From Plantago ovata (lineage: Eukaryota; Streptophyta; Magnoliopsida; Lamiales; Plantaginaceae): DNA of 64,000 bases. Shown here piece after piece: positions 47,101 to 57,127 of the stretch (position 1 is its first letter; the number at the start of each line of letters is the position of its first letter). Position numbers and translations under genes: made by a program. Under the pieces are notes generated by a model. The model was not told the origin of the DNA and did no database searches. It was given only the letters and a program-made list of their open reading frames with translations. The DNA is taken from contig CM051458.1 in NCBI GenBank assembly GCA_028274465.1, positions 87,688,085 to 87,752,084 of the forward strand. Reading direction: 5' to 3'.

Positions 47101-50100
47101 GTTCGAAGAGAGAGATGAAATAGGGTTTCTGAATATACGTGTTCTTGAATTATGTGCTCAACAATCCGAAAACGTGGTTGTTGAATAACATCAGAATGAA
47201 CCTTGGCGCTGGTTACTCGAGGTAGAGGCAACCATGCATGTTGAGGGAGATGAGCACCAAAAGTTTTCAAGTGGTACTTCACCGTCTGGTGCAAGTTGGA
47301 CATATATGATATCTGTGTGCCAACTTGAGGGGGGAGTGTGAAAACATGAGATATGAATAGCATGAAAATCATGTGAATTAACACAATGCACACATGCTAA
47401 TGGATAGTGGTGCAGGCATGCTAATGAACAGTATATGCATTAATTAGTAGATATCCTTGTGTGATTTACTATTGACTATAGTGCCTAGCACTTGTCCTTT
47501 TATACTTTTGTATTGTTGAGAAGAATGAATAAGAAAGAACAATGTAGTCCTTATCCCTCTCCCCATATTTTCTATAAACTTCACTCATATCTTTGTTAGT
47601 CGACCCCAAGAATAACACATACATTCTGAGACCGTCCTAAAAAAACAATCGAAAGCAAACATAGTATAATCCAATGGTAATGAAGGAGTACATGTGAGAA
47701 TAAAGTCAAGGTATTTTATCCAATCATTTAAGACAAATATTACTGTTAGAACATGCTGGAAACAAATTCGACTATATTTACCTTGCCTTGATCTTGAGTA
47801 TGCTCCATCTTCTTTTTGCTGCCTTTGGCTCTCATCAACGACTGTATTCTCAAGATCCACCTTTTCTGTCTACAAAGTATTGCAACAACTTTTTAGCCAA
47901 TGAGTAAAGAGACCAACAAATAACTTAATGGCAGAATTAATTTGGAAAGAACAAAAGACAGAGCAAACTTTCTACAAGTTCCATTCACCAGCATGAATAT
48001 TAGGGCACATTTTTGGGTATTTCCTTCATGAGAGCTTTTTTTTTTCTCTTTTGAAACGGCAAATCTTCCTATCCTACTCCTCTACCATCTTATAACTTCA
48101 AATACATCAAATGCAAAACCAATAGAAGAGGGATTAGCATAACTGAAGGAAACTAGATTCACAATGAAGCAGGCTATATTCAGGCTAGGAATTGGGAAAA
48201 TTGCTCTCTTAGCTGATCTCTGCAGCCAGTTTGGCAGATATTTTGGAAGTTGAAAAGGGTGAAGTGAAAATATTCAAATTGAGTTACAAACAAGTTAAGG
48301 TTCAGAAGATCTTATATTCATAAAGACGAAAGGCATCGAGTTAAGGTTCAGTCAGAATCTCATTATATCAATGGAATGGCAAAAGACAGAAAACTACTGG
48401 AACAGAAATGTACACAAGGATATACTAAGATAAGTAGTATACCTTACTCTATATAAAAAATACACACGAAATATAAGGTACAGGTACGTTCAAGAAAGAC
48501 CACATGACAAAATTAGATCAAGACAATCCTATACCAAGTCTCATGTGGTCAACAAATGAAATAAAAAAACCAAATGTATAAATCTAACTAATTCAAACAA
48601 CATATGATGTGTTGCCACTCTGCATGAGATGATGATGTAACACTAATGTATTCAACAGATTCAATATCTACACAAAATAGCCAAATGGTCCTTCAGATTT
48701 AACTGCTCAACAGACTTCCATGAAACAAAGAGCACGTCATTTTCTCGAGACTGAAGACTGGGCTAGAAATAACATCAAATACAATAATGAACAGAACACA
48801 TAAATCTTTTCTTGATAACATGTGAATGAGATGGTATACTATTTTACTGAAAGCAGGATCACATTGCTTTATCTAAGCCTGTGAAGCAATAGTTGGATCA
48901 GGCTACAACCACGGGCGCATCTCTGAAGAAAATTACGTAACCCTTAACTTAAATATGGCACTACATTATCCACTTCAATTTGATTACTCAAAAGTCCAGC
49001 AGAGAGGAAATAACTAGCACATCACTTAGGCATCAACAGTTTGAGAATATTTTGTATTCCAGACTGAAAGAGAAGTGAGAAGAAAACCCAATTGTCCTCA
49101 AAACAAAACGGAAATATATCTCCGGGCTTTTTCATTGAATCAGTATATCTCTTGACTCTTATCAATGGTGCACTCGGGAAATAGGCACCATATAAAACAA
49201 GCTATGTGCTATGTAAAGAACCCTAGGTGCAGCTATTTCATCCCTACTTGTATACACCTATTATATTGGTGTTTAAGACCACAAAGAGTTTTCAAGATGG
49301 GCATCCAAGCACTCCAAAAAATGAAACAAGTGCACATAACCATTGATAAATAATTCATAGTGCAAAGAATAAATCCAATGTTTTACATGCACATCTCTAT
49401 AGTTTACGACTAAGAAATGAGAGAATAACCAAGATTGCAATGTTGAGGAAATGATTCTTCATAGACATTCCGATGTTAGTTTTGCCACATAAGGACAAAA
49501 ATCTACACCATAATAGTATAATTTAGGGGGGGGGGGATTAAAAAAAAAGAGCTTTGGTGGCAATATATTTAAGTAGGTGAAACAAGCACGAAACAAGATT
49601 AAAGCGTATCACATTAGAATGATAGACATGTTATGAATTCTCTGATCAAATGAATTAAAGAAAAATGAGCAAGTGATTACAATATCATTTACGGACCAAT
49701 CCGAGATCAAAAGATCTATACAAATGAAATGAAATTAGTCCACACTATACACAACATGAGAAAGGGGGAAACAAACTCACAGGCCCAACCTTTCTGGATG
49801 CAAAATCTAGGAACAACTAAAAGCAACTTAATGGGCAGCTTGAAGAAACTGCAGAAGAATTCTGAATGGGACTTTTAATAGTTTTTCTACTTATCTTAGC
49901 ATGTACCTCTAACTGTCGAAGTGTGTCCAGTAGGAGCAAATGCTTCTGCCTCAGAAGCACCAATTGATTCTGCATGGATGAAAATTCAGTTCTCATTATC
50001 TCCTCGCTCTCCTGGATAACAAGCTCGCTCAAACCAGCTTCCAACAATCGCTGTCTCAGTCTTTCCGTTGAGATAACCACATCGTCCACAGGAGCCACTA

Positions 50101-50776
50101 ATTCACTGTTTGAAATCCTGGGAAACATATCTTTCACAGCCTGCAATGCCTCCATCCACGCGGAGCGATCCTCTCTGCTCTCAGCTCTCAGATGTAGCGT
50201 CTTTGTCCCCGTGAAAATAGAAAACCTCTTGTCATCTGACCTACTCTCTCTAACAGATGACACCTACATAAAAACAAGTTATTAAAAATCAAGCCGAAAA
50301 AACCATTTCAATCTTCAAATACACAAACATTATTATCAAACAATAAGAATAAGACTAATAAAGACCTTCAAATGAACTTCACCAACAGGCCTCCGGCTAG
50401 AAGACGAAGAAGGGCCACCAATACTGCCAGTTCTGAGAGAGTGCAGGTTCATGGTGTTCCTTCTGTTAACCCTCTTCATGGACCTTTCCCCAATAAGCCT
50501 GGATCCTTTCTCAGCTTCCTGATTAAGCGCAATCTTATCGGGCCCATGGATCTTATAATAACTCAACACCGCATCCTGCAACACAAACCACCTAGGCCGC
50601 CATCCTCTACCATAATTCACCCACTTATACAGTATCCCCGAAATCCCATTCCCAACCACTTCATTAATAATCTTCACTTCACGGTTCTGTCCATTGTTCC
50701 GATCGGACGCCGACGAAACCCTAACGGTGGTGGCCGACGAATTCCGGGGAAGTATATCGGTGTTGCTCGCCGCCAT
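41158..50776 (-). CDS. Oxysterol-binding protein-related protein with PH domain (ORP1/ORP2 group)
   Basis: Ten exons (50776-50366, 50263-49907, 47869-47782, 45998-45550, 45158-45003, 44117-43950, 43855-43715, 42753-42523, 41939-41826, 41325-41158) join in frame to about 760 aa, normal for plant PH-domain ORPs. The PH domain spans residues about 46-185 ([20 protein letters not shown] to [12 protein letters not shown]). A coiled-coil stretch follows, then an acidic linker ([10 protein letters not shown]). The lipid-binding barrel includes [13 protein letters not shown]. The OSBP fingerprint EK-VSHHP straddles the exon 5/6 junction, followed by [20 protein letters not shown]. ORPs exchange sterols and phosphoinositides at membrane contacts. 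The first in-frame ATG preceding SGILYKW with a natural leader (MAASNTD) was chosen over an upstream in-frame Met. Intron 3 contains a retroelement. Confidence 0.95.
42069..42091 (+). repeat. Run of 23 G residues in ORP intron 8
   Basis: An uninterrupted poly(G) tract in the intron between the 42523-42753 and 41826-41939 exons. A second, 11-base G run lies at about 49526-49536 in intron 2. Its length may be affected by assembly error. Confidence 0.85.
46590..47576 (+). mobile_element. Non-autonomous copia-type LTR element (about 1 kb) in ORP intron 3
   Basis: Two LTRs, 46590-46831 and 47337-47576 (about 240 bp, starting TGTGAAAACATGAG), are highly similar. They flank a 505-bp internal region. 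A primer binding site-like TGGCATCAGATTAGG follows the left LTR. A purine tract (TTGAGGGGGGAG) precedes the right LTR. The target-site duplication is AACTT (46585-46589 and 47577-47581). Just before the purine tract the plus strand reads [11 protein letters not shown] and a stop, the typical end of copia Pol. The element is thus a deletion derivative keeping only the Pol tail. LTR ends are TA/AA rather than CA. It lies antisense to the ORP gene. Confidence 0.88.
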
Positions 50777-51336
50777 TTGAGTTACGCAACATAAGTGATA
50801 ATGCATAGCTCGAAGATTGGCATAGTTTGGGTTGGAATTGTTATCACTACGCACGCGCGCGCGTTTGGATTGAATTGGTTCGTGTTGATTGTGATTGTGA
50901 GAGCAAGTAGTGTTTGTTACAGAGTGGAATTGGCTTAGTGGAGAAGAAGATGAGAGTAGTAGGTAGGTAGAGAGATGATTAGGTTGAGTGGTGGAGAGAG
51001 AAGATAGGGAAGACGGTTGGAGGGAGAATTTTCCGGCGTTTGTTTGTTTGTTTGTCTGTTTGTTGTTTGATGATGATGATCACTTTACCATTTGGGCGGG
51101 CGGTTTTTTCGGAGGAAGGACCAGAGGATGACATGTGGATGAACCAAGTAAGGCCACGTGGCAATGATTCATGCCTTTATGGGAAGGATTTTGACTACAT
51201 TTATTCGTTTGGGAGCTTTGACTGGATAAGATCGGATCACCAATAGCAACCGTCTTTCTGCACTTGTATATTAAGCTTCGCTAATTAAATCCATACTAAT
51301 ATAATAAAATACAAAAAGCCAAGTGGCTAGTGGCTA
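50777..51336 (-). promoter_or_regulatory. Probable promoter and 5' UTR region of the ORP gene
   Basis: Sequence directly upstream of the ORP start, with GA-rich (CT-rich on the coding strand) stretches at about 50940-51030. An in-frame ATG lies further upstream at 50854. No specific elements were assigned. Confidence 0.4.
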
Positions 51337-51798
51337 CTACGTAAGTAAATGGTAATGTGCTAGTATTTTATTACGAGTACGATTAACTTGAAAAACATGA
51401 ATGGAAATGTGAATTTCTTCAATAATTCCGTCTATACGGGAGAATGGCGCCTTCTGTTTGAGATGCTTGATTAATGAGAGACAGTCTCTTTCAAGTTGAA
51501 TCTGCGTGTACCAAGTTGGAGAGAACGACGTATAGCTACCAAGTACCAATGCAGCATAAGCCTCTGCAACTTCATAAATGATGATATTTGGAAGAAAGTG
51601 TGACCCCCAAGCAACTATATCTCCTCTGTAGTTTCGGATCATGTAACCAAGATTGCTACCTGCCTCTGACACCCGCACAGACACATCGTAATTCACCTTG
51701 ATTACATGACTGACGATGGAATCCAATGTTGTTATGTACCCGTTGCCTGTGTGTGCATACAACTGCTTTGCTGCTGAGAATAAAATAGTCATGCACAA
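51337..51798 (-). pseudogene. RNase H-like (RVT_3) fragment, probably LINE-derived
   Basis: A 153-codon open stretch on the minus strand has the order of a plant retroelement RNase H domain. It reads IKVNYDVSVR (first Asp), GYMIRNYRGDIVAWGSHF, EVAEAYAALVLG (Glu), LERDCLSLIKHL (Asp), then FQVNRTRNKILAHY. The last catalytic Asp position is replaced (ILAHYHLL where NxVADxLA is usual). There is no reverse transcriptase upstream. The terminal part of a LINE ORF2 or a host RNase H-like gene relic are both possible. Confidence 0.65.
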
Positions 51799-52379
51799 AT
51801 TGAACCGTCCAATGGACCATACACTTCACCTTCATGAATCTTCCGGTTCTAGCTCCCCCATATGGCCCAACAAGAGCACATAAATACAGTAAAATCTTAC
51901 TTCGAAAGCTGACTGCGAACCGTATCAGCCCAATTACAAATTTTGAAAAATTAAGAAAATTTCAAAGAAAATGTTTACCACATCTCCAAAAATCTACACT
52001 TAGCATTGTTGGAGTCAATGTCACATGATCCATGGATTGTCTACGATACGGAGACGTGGTGAGCGGTATGTGAGTCATTACTTTGGAGAATCTAATTATT
52101 AGTAGAATTGCATAACTTTTTTCCAGAACACACGAGATGTTGCCATAAAACTTGAGGTTATTAATTAAAAAAAGAACGAGTAACGGTACACCGTTACGTG
52201 GTGCCCGTTCAAAAATATATACCTTTTATGGCAGGCTTAAGCATATTGGGACCATGTGCCAAATTTTCAGGTTGTGGTAATCGCACACCTTAAAGCGGTA
52301 AGTTTGAATGTTATTAATTTTTTATTTTTTTCATTATTCAAACATGTGTTTTGTGTATAAATATACTCAGTAGTTTGTA

Positions 52380-52870
52380 TTTTCCAGATTATGAAGGGGC
52401 AGGAGCGAAGCGTGATGCAACACTTCAAGAAGGTCAAGATAAAGGACGACCAATGGGTGGACAAGAAGTTTGAGCTCATTGTGGTACGTCTATTTAATTA
52501 TTAACGTTCATAATTGTGTAGTATATTTGGCTTTGAAAATTGTACGTGCCTCATATATATGCACTCTATGATTTCAAGGGGAGGTTAAGAGGAAGATTGT
52601 CGATCGGGATTTGCCCTCGAAGAAGAAAACACCATCTTCTTCGAGGTCAACCTGATGGACGACAAGGACAGAGTATATGGCTTGGTGAGTTTGGACCCTG
52701 CTCTAGTTGTTCCTAGCTCTAGGACTCATTCGGATGACTCCATTACACAAGATAAGGCCGAGGATTTGCTGATTTCACTTTAGGCATAGTTATAAATGAG
52801 CAAAGAAAATAACTGTCGACTGCAAGAGGAGCATGATAGAATGAGGAGACAGATAGAGGAGCTCTAGCCC
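52380..52870 (+). pseudogene. CACTA-associated (Ptta/En-Spm-like) transposase fragment
   Basis: Reading with frame changes gives MKGQERSVMQHFKKVKIKD, then FFEVNLMDDKDRVYGLVSLD, LVVPSSRTHSDDS and LQEEHDRMRRQIEEL. The order VYGL, Ser-rich, then a C-terminal coiled coil resembles the plant Ptta/En-Spm-type accessory transposase (PF03004-like). It contains stops and shifts, so it is a relic. Confidence 0.55.
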
Positions 52871-53179
52871 AACAAATAGCCCATTACCCCCTCCCACGTA
52901 GTTAGGCTTTGGACACTTCCGACAATTTTTTATACACTTTTTTTTATTTCTTTACGGATATGTAGTATTAAGTTTTGATAATTTTATTTGTGTTTATTGT
53001 TATTTATTATGTAATTCAATTTCATTTAAATATACCAATTCGATCATTTCAATTTATCATCGCATATCTTAGAAACGGGTTGATTTTGAAAAAACAAATA
53101 CAGTTGGAAAAAAAAAAAAGGATTATTAGAGAATGATAAATATTCGTCTCTAACTGACTGTGTTATAAATTATTTTTAA

Positions 53180-53390
53180 GAAAAAGGCTGATCTATTGCT
53201 AATTAGCGACGGATAAGTTATTTGTCACTCAATTTAAAGTCCCCGGTAAATGAATTATCCGTTGTTAACGTAGCGATGTATACTTTATCCGTCTCTAAAA
53301 AATTTGTGATGTCCATTTGAACGATAACTTATTTAGCGACGAATTATCTGTCGCTAAATGGAATGGCGCCTAAGAATCCGGAATACGAAA
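53180..53390. mobile_element. CACTA-type subterminal region
   Basis: Repeated TTAGCGACGGATAA-like words in both orientations (near 53200, 53335 and 53355, with TAGCGATGTATAC and ACGAATTATCTGTCGCTAAAT) are typical subterminal repeats of plant CACTA elements. Together with the Ptta-like fragment upstream, they mark a decayed CACTA element. The CACTA terminal bases were not located. Confidence 0.55.
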
Positions 53391-53545
53391 ACGTGAAACA
53401 AATACCAAAAAACGGTAAGATTTAAAATATAAAATAACAAATACGTTAAAGATACGTTTTTTTTGTATATACTTATATATAGCTTTTTACTTCTCAATGT
53501 TGTTTAGTCCCAACTTGTTTCATATTTGAATGCTTGATACTTAAA

Positions 53546-53547
<2 letters not shown>

Positions 53548-53597
<50 letters not shown>
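53548..53597. repeat. (TTA)n microsatellite
   Basis: A continuous TTA/ATT run of about 50 bp. Confidence 0.95.
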
Positions 53598-54070
53598 TAT
53601 ACTTTTTTTTTTTTTCTGGAACATTCAATGGCATGGTTACTCAAGCAGTTCAAATTTCAGGAAGTCTTTATGATTTTCTGAGGAGATACTTAGAGGAAGC
53701 TGTATAAGCAGCTGAGTAGAGTCATCATATAAAATACGACGAATATACAACCAGTTGACATGCAGCTTAACACGGATTGTACGAAAGTTGGACTACGAGG
53801 AAGAAGAAGTAAAAAAGTTAATTGATGAGCATATAAAATATAATTTTCACTTATTTACAAAATAATTGACATTCTATACTAATTGATCAAAATTGCCCTA
53901 CATTTATCTTATTAATTAATGCTCATGCAGTTTTCTTTCTCTCTGAACCGTGAGAGAGTAGGAAGCATTTTACTACTTCTAATGCTATAAACTCATTATT
54001 GCATAGGTCTCTAATATGAATAATTAATATGTCTTAATAGTTGTGCATATGCCAAAACATCTATTAATAA

Positions 54071-54267
54071 TTTTTTTAATAATCGAACCATTACAAAGCT
54101 AGTAATAAACTATAAATAATCTTGCACTTGGCGAGAATTGAACCCATGACCTCTTACAAAGCTAGTAATAAACTATAAATAATCTTGCACTTGGCGAGAA
54201 TTGAACCTATGACCTCTAGTGTCATGACACCTCAGTCTAACCAATTGAGCTAGACCTATGACCATTA
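54071..54267 (-). mobile_element. tRNA-derived SINE with 18-bp TSD and internal duplication
   Basis: Flanked by perfect copies of CAAAACATCTATTAATAA at 54053-54070 and 54268-54285. On the minus strand the head has box A-like TAGCTCAATTGG and box B-like GGTTCAATTC, and the element ends in an A-rich tail (plus-strand T run at 54071-54077). A 63-bp segment containing box B is tandemly duplicated (54091-54153 and 54154-54216). The tRNA-like part does not form a proper cloverleaf and is not a tRNA gene. Confidence 0.85.
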
Positions 54268-54289
54268 CAAAACATCTATTAATAAAAAT

Positions 54290-57127
54290 AGGAGGGAGTA
54301 GCTATTACTTACATAGGGTGATATAAACAGTATGATGCACATAATTTGTAAGAAAACGACGATAGAAAATGATAAAACTCAATAAAATATTATTGTTGTT
54401 GTTGTTTTTATTGTTGCTATTATTATTTACATAGCTCGTTATTAGGCTTTTATACTGCGGCGGTTATTGATTATAATCGTAACACTATTAGGGGGTGACA
54501 AAGATTAGCACCGATGGTAATGGTAAGAAAAATAGTTCTAACCGTACCGTTCACACATGTGGTAAAATAATTTTCTTAACAGTTTACCCTAAAAAAATGG
54601 AAAATTACATTGTATTTTTTTTATGTTTATTACACATGAATGATGTAAAAAGTTTCTCTTACATTACTAATGATATGAAACAATCTTTATTACGTTTAGG
54701 TGACAAAATCTAGTTCTTATTACAAATTAATGCTTTTTTATAACTAAATTACCTTTACATAATTACACATTTATTAATTAAGTACCATATACTTTGACTT
54801 GATTTGGTCAATCCCACGTTTTTAGCTACGTAACAACCCATATTAATTGTTACTGTAAATTTGGCATATAATTTAACCAAATATAGAATTTCACCAAGTA
54901 GGAAGTTTACATTATATAACCATGTTATTTCCATGTTTCATATCTCATAAATTCTCATAAATTCTTATCTTCCAAAAAAAAAAAAAAAAATCGGGAAGTT
55001 TAAGTTAAGCTTACTGTAATGGGGATGTCAACCCGATCACAAACAATGATAAAATGATAACCGTACCAGTGGCACAATGTTAACTGTTCATTAACTAACT
55101 TTAATACCTGCTTAATTAAATGTGAAATTAAATATAATGAATTTGAATTAGAGTTATTAATAAGAATGATTTTCATAATGATGTCCATTTTCAATCATTG
55201 AAAACATGTATACACATGTGGCAATCCATCCAGAATCTAGATAGTGTCACATGAAGTTATCACAATAGTCTAAATCAATACTCCATATGTATTGGACATA
55301 TAAATATATACTCGTATGTATTTGTTATGAGTTATGACATATGTGGAAGTAAAGGTTTCCATATGTGTAACATAATATATCTTCCAAAATAATTAAAAAA
55401 AATACTAATTTATATTAAAGTATGTGAAACATACGGGGGCCGCAGGCGTGGGGTGGCGGTTGAATTTATATTAAAAGTATGTGAAACATACGGGAACCGC
55501 AGGCGTGGGGTGGCGGTTCCTTTTCGGTTATATTTATACTATGAACACTTGAATAGTACTCTCCAATGCTACACACGAGAGATGAATCCTCTCTAGAGAC
55601 CAACTATCAGTCTATCACCAACCCTATGCATATTGCCAAGTTCCCAGCTGGACCGTATCTACCCTTTAATCTTAGGGTGCAAGCATTGGTTACAACTAGA
55701 AACAGGACTCAGCCTATGCGGTGATAATGACATGAGAGTCTAAGGACGACTGCCATCACTTCCACAACTCCGGTTCCCATAGACATCTCGGTGTAGAGTA
55801 TACATCGATGGGAGCTCCTGTGGGTTCTTCCATTGTTCGGATATCCTCCTCGAATAACCATGCACAATTATGGGAACATCATGGACCCGCCCCGACGATC
55901 CGTTCCGTGGCCGTGGGATCGACCACACTCGCTCCAACGAGTATAACTTCCAAACACATGCTAGTCTCGATCGCTTCATTCAGACCCCCATCCAAGATGA
56001 CATTCGACTAGGGAGAGTTCGAGACATATGATATTTCACATAGTTCCCACTTACTATGTAATTATACATACACCCTCTGGAAACATGTTTGTATATGGAT
56101 ACAGACCAACCAGATAAAGATATGACATGCTATCGCCTAGTGTAATATATATACGCAAGTAACATAAACATGAATAAACAAACATATACTATATTACGTT
56201 GATTGTGATGTAGTACATTTGTCCTTAAATGTGGTTGTCTTTAGGACACATACTATCATAAACCACACCGAATAGGTTCGACCATGTGGCACATCCCTTG
56301 TAGGTTGGTACTACTTAAAAACACAGTTATTAGCCTACCTCTCAGTCCTTGTGTTCTTAGCATTATTGAAACCAGACCTCATTAACGAATACTTGTAAGC
56401 TGTAGGGCTCATTCCTACTTTACATCACACCATCATATTTCCCTCTGCCAATTAAGGTATTTTGATCATCGGACGACTGATGATGACCATCATTCTCTTC
56501 TGCTGGATGTGCACGAGATTCCTCTACGCACAAAGTACTTCTCTTTTTTCGCGTCCACTTGTACTTCTCTTTTTTCGCATCAAGTCGCATCAAGTGGACG
56601 TGCACCTGAAGTGTGTTCCTCCAAACATAGCCATTTTAGGACGCAGACAATGTTTTACTCCGACCACAAGGCAAATTAACAATCCAATATGTTCACAGTT
56701 CACACTTCACACAACAGCTTTGGAACCAATATAGAAACTGAATACATGAAATAGACACCAAATTCCTCTGACCAATATAAGATTCAAAATAGATTTAGTA
56801 GGTTTTACTAATGCACAGTAAGCTCGTCGATAATGATATAATCACGTATGGACCTTTAAACCATCACCAACTACAATAAATAAATAAATAAAGGAAAGAA
56901 GGAACTATACTCATAATTTACATACTGCTACAAGATTATAATTTATCTCCTCTTATAAGCTAACACATTATGTTGTGAACCAACATAATTATTACAAAAG
57001 ACAAAGGAAAACTGATTACATCTACTAAAAAGAAAAGAAAAGGTAAGAGAATGAGAGAACATTCTCACAGATTCACCTGGTGCAGCTGGTATTTTTCCTC
57101 ATTCAGCTTAGTTGCCACTGGACTGGC
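54290..57127. other. Intergenic DNA with probable retroelement remnants
   Basis: No coding gene was recognised. About 55540-56400 has a more balanced composition than its surroundings and, read on the minus strand, contains LTR-like text (TGTCCTAAAGACAACC near 56250). It may be a degenerate LTR or LARD. The part next to 57128 should hold the 3' UTR of the biotin ligase gene. Confidence 0.4.
55408..55518. repeat. Two-copy 54-bp tandem repeat with palindrome
   Basis: ATTTATATTAAAGTATGTG, continuing to GGCGTGGGGTGGCGGTT, occurs at 55408-55461 and again at 55464-55518. Each copy contains the palindrome-like GTATGTGAAACATAC. Confidence 0.85.

Noticed and set aside
46383-47393. Several 60-106 aa ORFs in ORP intron 3
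   Set aside because: They overlie the LTRs and internal part of the copia derivative or its flank, and none has a domain apart from the Pol tail on the other strand.
50777-50854. Longer ORP N-terminus starting at the upstream in-frame Met
   Set aside because: It would add 26 residues of low-complexity sequence before MAASNTD. The MAAS start has a typical plant context and family-like length. Not excluded, only less likely.
54180-54262. Antisense tRNA gene
   Set aside because: The boxes are present but a paired cloverleaf is not. TSDs and an A tail show a SINE.
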